Below are positions 34,842-43,740 of a stretch of DNA of 64,000 bases, piece by piece (the first letter of the stretch is position 1; each line of letters begins with the position of its first letter). This DNA comes from Duganella sp. SG902 (lineage in GTDB: Bacteria; Pseudomonadota; Gammaproteobacteria; Burkholderiales; Burkholderiaceae_D): assembly GCF_013376005.1 (NCBI RefSeq), contig NZ_JABMJK010000006.1:310001-374000 (forward strand). The letters run 5' to 3'. Both the position numbers and the translations under genes were made by a program. The notes beneath the pieces are model-generated. The model made no database searches and was not told the DNA's origin. It saw nothing but the letters and a program-made list of their open reading frames with translations.

Positions 34842-35888
34842 ATGAGCGACGCCCCCATCAAACTCACCTCCTTCTCGCACGGCGGCGGCTGCGGCTGCAA
34901 AATCGCGCCCGGCGTGCTATCCGAGATCCTGAAGAACTCCAACGGCTTCCCGGTGCCCAAGGAACTGCTGGTCGGGATCGAGACCGCCGACGACGCCGCC
35001 GTCTATAAACTGAATGACGAGCAGGCGCTGATCGCCACCACCGACTTCTTCATGCCGATCGTGGACGACCCGTACGACTTCGGCCGCATCGCCGCCACCA
35101 ACGCCATCTCCGACGTGTACGCCATGGGCGGCACGCCGATCATGGCACTGGCACTGGTGGGCATGCCGATCAACAAACTGCCGGTTGAGACCATCGGCCA
35201 GATCATCAAGGGCGGCGAATCGATTTGCGCCGAAGCCGGCATCCCCATCGCCGGCGGCCACACCATCGACTCGGTCGAGCCGATCTACGGCCTGGTGGTC
35301 ATGGGCCTGGTCCATCCCTCGAAAGTCAAGCGCAACGCGGACGCCCAGGCCGGCGATGTGCTCATTCTCGGCAAACCGCTGGGCGTGGGCGTGCTGTCGG
35401 CGGCGCTGAAGAAGGACGCGCTGGACGCGGCAGGCTACCAGGCCATGATCGCCAACACCACCAAGCTGAATAAACCGGGCAAGGCGCTGTCCGAGCTGCC
35501 GGGCGTGCACGCGCTGACCGACGTCACCGGTTTCGGCCTGCTGGGCCACCTGCTGGAGCTGGCGCGCGGCGCCAGGCTGGAGGCGCATCTGGAAATGAGC
35601 AAGATCCCGCTGCTGCCGGGCGTCGAACAACTGGCGCACGACGGCTATTTTACCGGCGCCTCCGGCCGCAACTGGGCCGCCTACGGCGCCGAGGTCACGC
35701 TGGCGGAATCGATCACGCCCGCCCAGCACTCGCTGCTGACCGACCCACAGACCTCCGGCGGCCTGCTGGTCTCCTGCGACGCGGCCAGCGTGGACCAGGT
35801 CCTGGCCCTGTTCCATCGCGAAGGCTTCGGCGAAGCCGCCGTCATCGGCCGCATGGCCGCCGGCCCGGCGCGTGTCAATGTAGCCTAA
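34842..35888 (+). CDS. selD: Selenide, water dikinase SelD (SenC)
   Basis: 348 aa. Makes selenophosphate from selenide and ATP. The flexible N-terminal loop SHGGGCGCKIAPG holds the catalytic Cys (Cys, not selenocysteine) and a lysine; ATP-binding motifs include DDAAVYKL, TTDFFMPIVDDPYDFGRIAATNA, GGHTIDSVEPI and TDVTGFGLLGHL. The length matches E. coli SelD (347 aa). The ATG at 34842 is preferred over 34833 because AAGGA is eight bases before it. It sits directly after senB, so its product is likely channelled to SenB as well as to other selenophosphate users. No selA, selB or Sec tRNA gene is present in the window. Confidence 0.96.
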   Translation: MSDAPIKLTSFSHGGGCGCKIAPGVLSEILKNSNGFPVPKELLVGIETADDAAVYKLNDEQALIATTDFFMPIVDDPYDFGRIAATNAISDVYAMGGTPIMALALVGMPINKLPVETIGQIIKGGESICAEAGIPIAGGHTIDSVEPIYGLVVMGLVHPSKVKRNADAQAGDVLILGKPLGVGVLSAALKKDALDAAGYQAMIANTTKLNKPGKALSELPGVHALTDVTGFGLLGHLLELARGARLEAHLEMSKIPLLPGVEQLAHDGYFTGASGRNWAAYGAEVTLAESITPAQHSLLTDPQTSGGLLVSCDAASVDQVLALFHREGFGEAAVIGRMAAGPARVNVA

Positions 35889-35910
35889 ACGACAACCCCG
35901 CCAATTTCGC

Positions 35911-35940
35911 TTGACGACATCGGCGGGGATCGCTTACATT
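35911..35940 (+). promoter_or_regulatory. sigma-70 promoter of the leuL-leuA unit
   Basis: TTGACG (35911-35916), 18 bases, TACATT (35935-35940). The predicted start point is near 35947, the A of the leader-peptide ATG. An inverted repeat CCCCGCC (35896-35902) / GGCGGGG (35922-35928) spans the -35 box and could serve as an operator or as the end hairpin of the selD transcript. Confidence 0.6.
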
Positions 35941-35946
35941 CTAGGA

Positions 35947-36033
35947 ATGATCTCGCATCTGCACCTATCCGCTTTCCTGCTATCGCCTGCCAGCGCCCTA
36001 TCGCTAGCAGCGCGTCTACTAGCGCGCGTTTAA
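35947..36033 (+). CDS. leuL: Leu-rich leader peptide of leuA (LeuL-like)
   Basis: 28-codon ORF MISHLHLSAFLLSPASALSL... ending ARV, with eight leucines of which six are CTA, the rarest leucine codon in this kind of GC-rich genome; codons 24-25 are CTA CTA. It is the first ORF after a good promoter and lies 201 bases upstream of leuA. The peptide has the composition expected of a leucine attenuation leader. There is no spaced Shine-Dalgarno (AGGA abuts the ATG), and the predicted transcription start coincides with the ATG, so it may be leaderless. It is too short to be found by ordinary ORF calling. Confidence 0.72.
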   Translation: MISHLHLSAFLLSPASALSLAARLLARV

Positions 36034-36183
36034 TCCGCGCCTCTGTTGTACCCCGGTGCCGGCCATAAGCCGCACTCGACTCCCCAAAATCAGGAAAGTT
36101 GTACCGATGCTCCCAGCTTTTTCGCACCTGCTAAAACTACCGATCGGTTGCCGCGCCTAGTGTCCCGTGGCCGCGCCGCAGCC
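36002..36183 (+). promoter_or_regulatory. Possible attenuator of leuA
   Basis: Hairpins that compete or follow one another: CGCTAG/CTAGCG (36002-36024), GCGCG/CGCGC (36024-36040, sharing a base with the first), GTGCCGGC/GCCGCAC (36056-36075) and a long imperfect GGTTGCCGCG/CGCGCCGCAGCC (36146-36183) followed by TTT. None has a strong T tail, so termination could be Rho-dependent. The gene-free gap 35889-36234 contains this, the promoter and the leader peptide. Confidence 0.4.
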
Positions 36184-36234
36184 TTTCGCCACATCGTTTA
36201 GCACACCCCACATACAGAATTCAGGAGCACTACC

Positions 36235-37929
36235 ATGATGTTGCAGAACCCAGCGAGCAAATACCGCGCCTTCCCAGCCGTCCAGTTGACCGACCGTACC
36301 TGGCCCAACGCCGTCATCAGCAAACCGCCGATCTGGATGAGCACCGACCTGCGCGACGGTAACCAGGCCTTGATCGAGCCGATGAGCATCGAGAAAAAAC
36401 TGCGCATGTTCGACCTGCTGATCAAGATCGGCCTGAAAGAGATCGAAGTGGGCTTCCCTTCCGCCTCGCAGACCGACTTCGATTTCGTGCGCAAGCTGGT
36501 GGAAGAAAAGCGTATTCCGGACGACGTCACCATCATCGTGCTGACGCAGTCGCGCGATGAGCTGATCCGCCGCACCGTGGAATCGTGCGTCGGCGCCAAG
36601 CGCGCCATCATCCACCTGTATAACTCGGTGGCGCCGGTGTTCCGCAAAGTCGTCTTCGGCATGTCGCGCGAGGAGATCACCAACATCGCCACCACCGGCG
36701 CCAAGCTGGTGAAGGAACTGACCAGGCAGCACCCGGACACCGACTGGGGCTACGAATACACCCCGGAATCCTTCTCCACCACGGAACTGGATTTCTCCAA
36801 GCATATCTGCGACGCCGTGATCGCCATCTTCGAGCCGACCCCGAACAAGAAGATGATCATCAACCTGCCGTCCACCGTGGAATGCAGCACGCCGAACGTC
36901 TACGCCGACCAGATCGAATGGATGTCGCGCAAGCTGACCCGCCGCGACTCGCTGATCATCTCGGTCCACCCGCACAACGACCGCGGCACCGCCGTCGCCT
37001 CGGCGGAACTGGCCGTGATGGCGGGCGCCGACCGCGTCGAGGGCTGCCTGTTCGGCAACGGCGAGCGCACCGGCAACGTCGACCTGGTCACGCTGGCGCT
37101 CAACCTGTACACGCAGGGCGTGCATCCGGGCCTGGACTTCTCCGACATCGACGAAGTGCGCAAAGTGGTCGAGGAGTGCAACCAGCTGCCGGTGCATCCG
37201 CGCCATCCCTACGTGGGCGACCTGGTGTTCACCGCCTTCTCCGGCTCGCACCAGGACGCGATCAAGAAAGGCTTCGCCAAGCAGGAAGCAGGCGCGATCT
37301 GGGAGATCCCTTACCTGCCGATCGACCCGCAGGACCTGGGCCGCAGCTACGACGCCGTCATCCGCGTCAACAGCCAGTCCGGCAAGGGCGGCATGTCCTA
37401 TCTGCTCGAGCAGGACTATGGCCTGGTGCTGCCGCGCCGCCTGCAGATTGAATTCAGCCGCGCGGTGCAGGCCGTGGCCGACCAGACCGGCCTCGAAATC
37501 ACCGCCGAAGGCATCTACGACATCTTCAGCAAGGAATACTTCGAGCAGTCCACGCCGTACGCCTACCAGTCGCACAAGATGGTGGAAGACACCAGCAGTG
37601 ACGAGCCGGTGCAGATCGACATCGCCCTGATCCATCGCGGCGCGCCACTGGCGCTGCAGGGCGGCGGCAATGGTCCGATCGACGCCTTCGTCGACGCACT
37701 GGGCCTGGACATCAAACTGATGGACTACCATGAGCACTCGATCGGCTCGGGCGCCAACGCCAAGGCGGCGTGCTATGTCGAACTGCGTCTGGCCAACGGC
37801 CCGACCCTGTTCGGCGCGGCCACCGACAGCAACATCCTGACCGCCTCGTTCAAGGCCGTGCTGAGCGCCGTCAACCGCCAGCTGGCGCGCGTGGAAGCAG
37901 GCCAGGCGCAAGGCCAGGTAGCGGCATAA
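36235..37929 (+). CDS. leuA: 2-isopropylmalate synthase LeuA
   Basis: 564 aa. First committed step of leucine synthesis: acetyl-CoA plus 2-oxoisovalerate. The catalytic start [16 protein letters not shown], the metal-binding [17 protein letters not shown] and [19 protein letters not shown], and a C-terminal regulatory domain (~430-560) for leucine feedback are present. This is the longer ~560-aa class common in betaproteobacteria and actinobacteria. Two consecutive ATGs occur; AGGAG is eight bases before the first. The leader peptide upstream suggests control by leucyl-tRNA supply. Its place between the selenoneine and ergothioneine genes shows no evident functional link. Confidence 0.96.
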   Translation: MMLQNPASKYRAFPAVQLTDRTWPNAVISKPPIWMSTDLRDGNQALIEPMSIEKKLRMFDLLIKIGLKEIEVGFPSASQTDFDFVRKLVEEKRIPDDVTIIVLTQSRDELIRRTVESCVGAKRAIIHLYNSVAPVFRKVVFGMSREEITNIATTGAKLVKELTRQHPDTDWGYEYTPESFSTTELDFSKHICDAVIAIFEPTPNKKMIINLPSTVECSTPNVYADQIEWMSRKLTRRDSLIISVHPHNDRGTAVASAELAVMAGADRVEGCLFGNGERTGNVDLVTLALNLYTQGVHPGLDFSDIDEVRKVVEECNQLPVHPRHPYVGDLVFTAFSGSHQDAIKKGFAKQEAGAIWEIPYLPIDPQDLGRSYDAVIRVNSQSGKGGMSYLLEQDYGLVLPRRLQIEFSRAVQAVADQTGLEITAEGIYDIFSKEYFEQSTPYAYQSHKMVEDTSSDEPVQIDIALIHRGAPLALQGGGNGPIDAFVDALGLDIKLMDYHEHSIGSGANAKAACYVELRLANGPTLFGAATDSNILTASFKAVLSAVNRQLARVEAGQAQGQVAA

Positions 37930-37940
37930 CCCCACCCTAA

Positions 37941-38026
37941 TGCCGCTAATCTAAGTTTTTTTGACCGCAAACTAACGAGCCGTCATTCCCGCGCAGGCGG
38001 GAATGACGGCTCGTACTTAGCGGCAT
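37941..38026. repeat. Nested REP-like palindrome between leuA and egtB
   Basis: A perfect 18-bp inverted repeat (37975-37992 and 37997-38014, loop GCAG) carries the GTCATTCCCGC/GCGGGAATGAC core seen in dispersed palindromic repeats of many proteobacteria. It is enclosed by a second 9-bp pair TGCCGCTAA (37941-37949) / TTAGCGGCA (38018-38026). A 7-T run lies on the plus strand before the inner stem. It probably ends transcription of both convergent genes. Confidence 0.8.
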
Positions 38027-38047
38027 AGGACCCGCCCCCGGAGTTGC

Positions 38048-39295
38048 TTAACCGTCGATCTGGCGGGCCAGGCGGATGCCGGTGAATTGCCAGCGGGCGC
38101 CGGCCGGGAAGAAGTTGCGGTAACTGGCCCGCGCATGGCCTTCCGGTGTCGCGCACGAGGAACCGCGCAGCACGTACTGGTTCAGCATGAATTTGCCGTT
38201 GTATTCGCCCAGCGCCCCCTCGGCCGCCGCAAAGCCGGGGTATGGCGCGTAGCTGCTGCTGGTCCATTGCCAGCAATGGCCGAACATTTGCCGAAGCCCG
38301 CCTCCCGCCCCCGCGCCGGCGGGATGCAGCGAGCCGGTTTCGATCGATGCCCGCCCGTGCGCGGCGGCGTATTCCCATTCCGCCTCGGTCGGCAGGCGCG
38401 CATCGGCCCAGTGGGCATAGGCGTCCGCCTCGAACAAGGATACATGCGTGACCGGTCGCTGCAAGTCCAGCGGCCGCGGACCATGCAGCGTAAACTCCTG
38501 CCACCCGCCCTGCTCGTCCTGGAACCAGTAGATCGGCGCTTTCAGGTTTTGCGCGCGCACCCAGTCCCACCCTTCGGCCAGCCACAGCGCGGCGTTGAAG
38601 TAGCCGCCAGCGTTGATGAAGGCCAGATACTCGCCATTGGTCACCAGCCGCGAGGCCAGCGCGAACGGTGCCACGTATTGTTTGTGGCGCGGAAGTTCGT
38701 TGTCGAAGCTGAAGCCGTCGCCATGATGGCCGATCTCCGCCAGGCCCCCCTCGAACGCCTGCCATGCCAGCGGCGCCGCGACCGCGGCGGCCGGCAGCGG
38801 TATCGCCATGTAGGCCGGCCGCAGCAGGCTTTGCGCCAGCAGGTGCTTGACGTCGGTCAGCATCAATTCCTGGTGCTGCTGCTCGTGCTGCATGCCCAGC
38901 GTGATTAGCATCGACAGCTCGGCGCGCCGCGCCGCATCCAGCTCACCCGCCAGCAGCCGCGCCATGCGTCCATCCACATTGGCGCGGTAGGCGCGCACCT
39001 CGGCCATCGAGGGCCGCGTCAGCAGGCCGCGCTGCGCGCGCGGGTGCTTTTCGCCAATGCCGTTGTAGTAGGAGTTGAACAGGATGCGGAACGCCGGATG
39101 AAACGGCGCGAAGCCGCGTTCCATGCGTTCCAGGATGAAGGTCTCGAAGAACCAGGTGGTGTGCGCCAGGTGCCATTTGATCGGGCTGGCGTCGGGCATC
39201 GATTGCGCGCCGCAGTCTTCGTCCGACAGCGGCTCGGCCAGCGCCAGCGTGTGTTTGCGTACCGCGTCGTAGCGGGCGCCCAGTTGGTCCATCAT
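38048..39295 (-). CDS. egtB: Ergothioneine biosynthesis protein EgtB
   Basis: 415 aa non-heme iron sulfoxide synthase that joins a thiol donor to hercynine. The DinB domain has H45 in WHLAHTTWFFETF and the HX3HXE motif GMQHEQQHQELML (H137, H141, E143). The FGE-sulfatase-like domain has DARLPTEAEWEYAAA, FGHCWQWTSSSYAPYPGF and LRGSSCATPEGHARASYRNFF. It begins two bases after the egtD stop, so the two are one operon. No egtA, egtC or egtE is nearby; enzymes using cysteine directly, with a promiscuous C-S lyase, would explain that. The start could also be the next ATG (39292). More canonical than the SenA protein. Confidence 0.93.
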   Translation of the reverse strand: MMDQLGARYDAVRKHTLALAEPLSDEDCGAQSMPDASPIKWHLAHTTWFFETFILERMERGFAPFHPAFRILFNSYYNGIGEKHPRAQRGLLTRPSMAEVRAYRANVDGRMARLLAGELDAARRAELSMLITLGMQHEQQHQELMLTDVKHLLAQSLLRPAYMAIPLPAAAVAAPLAWQAFEGGLAEIGHHGDGFSFDNELPRHKQYVAPFALASRLVTNGEYLAFINAGGYFNAALWLAEGWDWVRAQNLKAPIYWFQDEQGGWQEFTLHGPRPLDLQRPVTHVSLFEADAYAHWADARLPTEAEWEYAAAHGRASIETGSLHPAGAGAGGGLRQMFGHCWQWTSSSYAPYPGFAAAEGALGEYNGKFMLNQYVLRGSSCATPEGHARASYRNFFPAGARWQFTGIRLARQIDG

Positions 39296-39297
39296 CC

Positions 39298-40299
39298 TCA
39301 AATCACCCGTGCGTGAATGACGGCGAACCAATTGTCTTCATCGGTCCACATGCGCGTGGTGGCGAAGCCGGCCCGCTCCAGCAAACCGACAAGGGACTGG
39401 CGCGTGTATTTGTAGCTGTCTTCCGTGTGTATGCGCTCGCCGCGCGCGAAATCGCGCTCGCCGCCACGCCAGCTCACCGTCAGCGGGCAGCGCGCCTCCA
39501 GGTGCATCTCGATGCGGCTATGCTCGAAGTCGAAGAAGGCCACGTGCTTCCACTGCTCGACATCGAAGTCCGCCCCCGCCAGATGGTTCAGGTGGCGCAG
39601 CATGTTCAGGTTGAAGGCGGCGGTCACGCCCAGCGCGTCGTCGTAGGCCGCATCCAGCACGGCGTGATCCTTGATCAGGTCGACCCCGATCAACAGGCCG
39701 CCGTCCGGCCCCGCGTTGGCGCGCAGCCCGCGCAAGAATTCCACCGCCTGCGCCGGCGCGAAGTTGCCGATCGAGGAACCAGGATAAAAGAACAGGCGGC
39801 GCCCAGTGTGCACGCTGTCCGGCAAGCTGAAGCCGTTGGAAAAATCCAGCCCCAGCGCCGTCATTTCAATCTGCGGGAAGCGCTGCCGCAATTGCGCCAC
39901 GGCGCCCTCCAGGAAGTCGCGCGAGATATCGACCGGCACGTACTGCGCCGGCCGCAGCAGCGGGAACAGCGACGCCGCCTTGGCGCAGTTGCCCGCGCCC
40001 AGGTCGATCATGGTGGCGCCGGGGCCAATCGCATGCGCCATGTCGGCGCCATAGGCCTTGAAGATGGCGGCCTCGGTGCGGGTGGGATAATACTCGGGCA
40101 GTTCGCAGATCGCTTCAAACAGCTTGGACCCCAGGCCGTCGTACAGGAACTTGGGCGAGGTATGCGCCTTGGCCGCCAGCAGGCCGGCGCTGATTTCCGC
40201 GATCACCTCCGGGCTGCCATGGGCGGGCCGTGGCGGCGGCGGCATGTTGCTGTCTACGGGCGACACAACACGAATCGCCGGGGAGCGGGACATATGCAT
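39298..40299 (-). CDS. egtD: L-histidine N-alpha-methyltransferase EgtD
   Basis: 333 aa. Trimethylates histidine with three SAM to give hercynine, the shared precursor of ergothioneine and selenoneine. Motifs: SPKFLYDGLGSKLFEAICELPEYYPTRTE cut here into its recognisable parts (LYDGLGSKLFE; LPEYYPTRTE), the SAM loop MIDLGAGNCAKAA, and FFYPGSSIGNF. Followed immediately by egtB. In-frame ATGs occur at 40329, 40299 and 40293; 40299 is chosen as giving the usual length, though the ribosome-binding site is weak (AAAGG 11 bases away). Divergent from the selenium-type ABC importer. Confidence 0.93.
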   Translation of the reverse strand: MHMSRSPAIRVVSPVDSNMPPPPRPAHGSPEVIAEISAGLLAAKAHTSPKFLYDGLGSKLFEAICELPEYYPTRTEAAIFKAYGADMAHAIGPGATMIDLGAGNCAKAASLFPLLRPAQYVPVDISRDFLEGAVAQLRQRFPQIEMTALGLDFSNGFSLPDSVHTGRRLFFYPGSSIGNFAPAQAVEFLRGLRANAGPDGGLLIGVDLIKDHAVLDAAYDDALGVTAAFNLNMLRHLNHLAGADFDVEQWKHVAFFDFEHSRIEMHLEARCPLTVSWRGGERDFARGERIHTEDSYKYTRQSLVGLLERAGFATTRMWTDEDNWFAVIHARVI

Positions 40300-40345
40300 G
40301 GGATGCTCTGCCTTTATTCTGGGGGTCATCGGTGGAGATGATTTT

Positions 40346-40354
40346 TGCTATGAT
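40346..40354 (+). promoter_or_regulatory. Extended -10 promoter of the ABC importer operon
   Basis: TGCTATGAT is an extended -10 element 74 bases before the substrate-binding-protein start, inside the 128-bp divergent gap with egtD. The -35 region at the expected distance is weak. Confidence 0.45.
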
Positions 40355-40427
40355 AGCCGAATATCCATTTTTGCAGCGCCGTACCAAAAGTTCCGTGCGT
40401 CCTTTCACACTCAAGGGGTAAATCACA

Positions 40428-41288
40428 ATGAAAATCTCCCTCAAATCCGTTCTCGCCGCAGGCATGATGCTGGCCGCTTCCTGGTCCCACGCGCAATCGG
40501 CCGATCACGTGTTCCGCGTGTCCGCCATTCCGGACGAAGCGCCGACCGAGTTGCAGCGCAAGTTCAAGCCGCTGGGCGAGTACCTGGAGAAGAAGATCGG
40601 CATGAAGGTCGAGTTCACGCCGGTGACCGACTATGCCGCATCGGTGGAGGCGCTGATCAACAAGAAGGTGGACATGGTCTGGTTCGGCGGCTTCACCTTT
40701 GTGCAGGCCAATGATCGCAGCAAGGGCCAGATCACGCCGCTGGTGCAGCGCGCCGAGGATGAGAAATTCCGCTCCGTGTTCGTCACCACCAACAAGGGCA
40801 TCAACAGCCTGAATGACCTCAAGGGCAAGACCCTGAGCTTCGGCTCCGAGTCCTCGACCTCCGGCCACCTGATGCCGCGCTACTACCTGCTGCAGGCGAA
40901 GATCAATCCGGACACCGATCTGAAACGCATCGCCTTCTCCGGCGCGCACGACGCCACCGTGGCCGCCGTCGCGGGCGGCAAGGTCGATGCCGGCGCGCTG
41001 AATATCTCGGTGTGGGAAAAACTGGTGGAGGCCAAGAAGGTCGATCCGGCCGTGGTGCGCGTGTTCTACACCACGCCCGGCTACTACGACTACAACTGGT
41101 CGGTGCGCACCGACATGAACGCGGACCTGAAGAAAAAGCTGACCGATGCCTTCCTCGCGCTGGACATCAACAAGCCTGAGGACAAGGTCATCATGGACCT
41201 GCAGCGCACCGTCAAGTTCATCCCGACCAAGGCGGAGAACTACAAGAACATCGAAGCGGCGGCCAAGAACGCCGGCCTGCTGAAGTAA
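40428..41288 (+). CDS. PhnD-type substrate-binding protein, putative selenate/selenium ABC importer
   Basis: 286 aa periplasmic protein with signal peptide SVLAAGMMLAASWSHAQ. It belongs to the phosphate/phosphonate/phosphite-binding PhnD superfamily (VSAIPDEAPTELQRKFKPLG; LINKKVDMVWFGGFTF; SFGSESSTSGHLMPRYYLL). Proteins with this N-terminus are, as I recall, annotated as putative selenate ABC transporter binding proteins, and the nearby selD, senA and senB support selenium. Phosphonate or phosphite uptake is the main alternative; no phn lyase genes are in the window. First gene of a five-gene operon with overlapping or abutting ORFs. Confidence 0.82.
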   Translation: MKISLKSVLAAGMMLAASWSHAQSADHVFRVSAIPDEAPTELQRKFKPLGEYLEKKIGMKVEFTPVTDYAASVEALINKKVDMVWFGGFTFVQANDRSKGQITPLVQRAEDEKFRSVFVTTNKGINSLNDLKGKTLSFGSESSTSGHLMPRYYLLQAKINPDTDLKRIAFSGAHDATVAAVAGGKVDAGALNISVWEKLVEAKKVDPAVVRVFYTTPGYYDYNWSVRTDMNADLKKKLTDAFLALDINKPEDKVIMDLQRTVKFIPTKAENYKNIEAAAKNAGLLK

Positions 41289-42107
41289 ATGCCGGCTTAC
41301 CAACTGCAAAACCTCACCGTGCGCCACCTCGGCGCGCGCTCGTCGTCCGCGCTGCAAGCGATTAACCTGACCGTGGAACAGGGCGAGCAACTGGCCCTGA
41401 TCGGCCCATCCGGCGCCGGCAAGACCACCCTGCTGGCGACGTTGTCGCTGTCCCACAAGCCGGCGGAAGGCAGCTTCCAGGCCTTCGGCACGGATCCGTG
41501 GGCGCTGGGCGAGGCCGCGCGCCACCGCCTGCGCGCGCAGTTGTTCCTGGCCCCGCAAACTCCGCCACTGCCGCCGCGCCAGCGCGTGGTGACGGCGGTG
41601 CTGGCCGCGCGCCTGCCGCAATGGAGCGTGTGGCGCGCGCTGGCCTCGCTGTTCAAGCCCGCCGATCCGGAAGCCGCATGGCGGGCACTGTCGCGCTTCA
41701 ATCTTGGCGACAAACTGTATTCGCGCGTCGACCGCCTGTCCGGAGGAGAACGCCAGCGCTGCGGGCTGGCGCGTCTGCTGCTGTCGCCGGCCAAGGCGCT
41801 GCTGGTGGATGAGCCCTTGTCCGCGCTGGATCCAGCGCTGTCCGAGCTGACCCTGAACACGCTGCGCGAGGAAGCCAGCGCGCGCAACGCCACGCTGATC
41901 TGCAGCCTGCACCAGGTGGACCTGGCGCTGGCCCACTTCCCGCGCATCGTCGCCCTGCGCGACGGCCGCATCGAATTCGACCTGCCGCGCGAACAGGTCA
42001 CACCGCAAATGATCGCCGCCCTGTACCAGGGCGAACAACCGGCCGCCAGCGCCCCCCGGCAAGACGACGCCATGGCGGTCAAGCTGGGCGTGGGCGCCTG
42101 CCTGTAA
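41289..42107 (+). CDS. ABC transporter ATP-binding protein (PhnC-like)
   Basis: 272 aa. Walker A GPSGAGKTTLLATL, signature LSGGERQRCGLARLL, Walker B ALLVDEPLSALDP and the H-loop SLHQVDLAL. It starts immediately after the binding-protein stop and overlaps the first permease by one base (TAATG). The similarity to PhnC agrees with the PhnD-type binding protein. Presumed to energise import of the selenium oxyanion or related ligand. Confidence 0.9.
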   Translation: MPAYQLQNLTVRHLGARSSSALQAINLTVEQGEQLALIGPSGAGKTTLLATLSLSHKPAEGSFQAFGTDPWALGEAARHRLRAQLFLAPQTPPLPPRQRVVTAVLAARLPQWSVWRALASLFKPADPEAAWRALSRFNLGDKLYSRVDRLSGGERQRCGLARLLLSPAKALLVDEPLSALDPALSELTLNTLREEASARNATLICSLHQVDLALAHFPRIVALRDGRIEFDLPREQVTPQMIAALYQGEQPAASAPRQDDAMAVKLGVGACL

Positions 42108-42955
42108 TGGCCACCCAGCCCTCACCGGCCAGCCTGGCCGCCATCCGTCGCGATCCCGCCCTGCGCGGCCGCGTCGCCGCCATCGTCGTCGCGCTGCTGG
42201 TGCTGTGGCCAACGCTGGTGATCAGCGAATTCAAGCCGTGGATACTGCTCGACGAACAAAGCCTGGGCGCCACCGGCCGCTTCCTGACGGACTTCCTGGT
42301 GCCCGCGCACAGCGCGGAATTCCTGCAGATGCTGCTGCGCGAAACCTGGAACACCATGGCCATCGCCACCGCCGGCCTGGCGCTGGCCCTGCTGGGCGCC
42401 ATCCCGGCCACGCTGGTGATCAACGAGCAGTTGTCGATCTCCGCGCTCGGCACCGGCCGCATGCGCCCCGCCGCGCGTGTGGTGCGGCAAGCGGTGCGCT
42501 GGCTGCTGGTGGTGCTGCGTTCGGTGCCGGAACTGGTGTGGGCGCTGCTGTTCGTGCGCATCATCGGCCTCGGGCCCACGGCCGGGGTGCTGGCGATCGC
42601 CCTCACCTACTGCGGCATGCTGGGCAAGGTCTACGCCGAGATCCTTGAATCGTCCGACGCCCACGCCAGCGACACGCTGCTGGCCAATGGCGGCGGGCGG
42701 CTGGCCGCGCTGCTGTACGGCGTGCTGCCGGAAGCCGCCTCGGAGCTGATGTCCTACACCGTCTACCGCTGGGAGTGCGCGATTCGCGGCTCGGTTGTGA
42801 TGGGCTTCGTCGGCGCCGGCGGCCTGGGGCAGCGCATGGACGAATCGATGAAGATGCTGGCGGGCGCCGAAGTGGCCTCCATGCTGCTGGTGTTCGTGGC
42901 CTTGGTGGCGCTGGCCGACCAGTTCTCCAAAGTCCTGCGGAGGCGCCTCGGATGA
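42107..42955 (+). CDS. ABC transporter permease 1 (PhnE-like)
   Basis: 282 aa with about six membrane helices. The cytoplasmic coupling loop is NGGGRLAALLYGVLPEAASELMSY, the EAA-type motif of PhnE permeases, followed by YRWECAIRGSVVMGFVGAGGLG. The region VVLRSVPELVWALLFVRIIG is also typical of PhnE. It overlaps the second permease by ATGA, and both probably form a heterodimeric channel. Confidence 0.9.
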   Translation: MATQPSPASLAAIRRDPALRGRVAAIVVALLVLWPTLVISEFKPWILLDEQSLGATGRFLTDFLVPAHSAEFLQMLLRETWNTMAIATAGLALALLGAIPATLVINEQLSISALGTGRMRPAARVVRQAVRWLLVVLRSVPELVWALLFVRIIGLGPTAGVLAIALTYCGMLGKVYAEILESSDAHASDTLLANGGGRLAALLYGVLPEAASELMSYTVYRWECAIRGSVVMGFVGAGGLGQRMDESMKMLAGAEVASMLLVFVALVALADQFSKVLRRRLG

Positions 42956-43740
42956 ACCACATGCCCAAGCCGCCGCGCCGCGACTGGACCGTCATCGTGC
43001 TGATGGCCATGCTGGCCGCGCTAGTCATCGCCAGCTTCGCCACGCTGCCATTGAAGTGGCGCGAATTCTTCACCGTGGAAGCCATCAACAGCAGCCTCGA
43101 ACTGCTGGCCGGCTTTGCGCCGCCGGAGACCGGCCTGCCCTTCCTCGCCAAGACCTTCTGGGCCGCGATTGAAACGCTGGCCATGTCCGGCCTTGGCACG
43201 CTGCTGGCCGTGGCCTTCGGCCTGGCCTTCTCGCTGCCGGCCTCCGGCCGCTTCGGCGCCGCGCCGCGCGCCGCCATGCGCGCCGTGCTCAATGTGCTGC
43301 GCTCCATCCCGGAACTGGTGTGGGCCTCCATCATGCTGATCGCCGCCGGCCTTGGCCCGCTGGGCGGCACGCTGGCGCTGGCCGCGCACACCGCCGGTGT
43401 GCTGGGCCGGCTGTTTGCCGACTCGCTGGAAAACGCCGCGCCGCTGCCCGAGCAAAGCCTGCGCACCAACGGCGCCAGCGCCACCGCCGCCTTCCTCTAC
43501 GCCACGCTGCCGCAAACGCTGCCGCAGATGATGTCCTACACCCTGTACCGCTGGGAGAACAACATCCGTGCCGCCGCCATCCTGGGCGTGGTGGGCGCCG
43601 GCGGCTTGGGCCAGATGCTCAAATACCACCTGTCGCTGTTCCAGATGCCGCTGGCCGCCACCGTCATCATCGCCATGCTGTTGCTGGTGGCGCTGGTCGA
43701 TGGCGTCAGCTTTGCCATGCGCCGCGCGCTCACACGATAA
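42952..43740 (+). CDS. ABC transporter permease 2 (PhnE-like)
   Basis: 262 aa paralogue of permease 1, sharing LRSIPELVWASIMLIAAGLG, the EAA loop TNGASATAAFLYATLPQTLPQMMSY and YRWENNIRAAAILGVVGAGG. The ATG at 42952 overlaps the permease-1 stop and has GGAGG upstream. The last base of its TAA stop is the first base of the next ATG. Two different permeases indicate a heterodimer. Confidence 0.9.
   Translation: MNHMPKPPRRDWTVIVLMAMLAALVIASFATLPLKWREFFTVEAINSSLELLAGFAPPETGLPFLAKTFWAAIETLAMSGLGTLLAVAFGLAFSLPASGRFGAAPRAAMRAVLNVLRSIPELVWASIMLIAAGLGPLGGTLALAAHTAGVLGRLFADSLENAAPLPEQSLRTNGASATAAFLYATLPQTLPQMMSYTLYRWENNIRAAAILGVVGAGGLGQMLKYHLSLFQMPLAATVIIAMLLLVALVDGVSFAMRRALTR

Noticed and set aside
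35885-36127. 80-aa minus-strand ORF in the selD-leuA gap
   Set aside because: It is antisense to the Leu-rich leader and promoter and has no ribosome-binding site or family.
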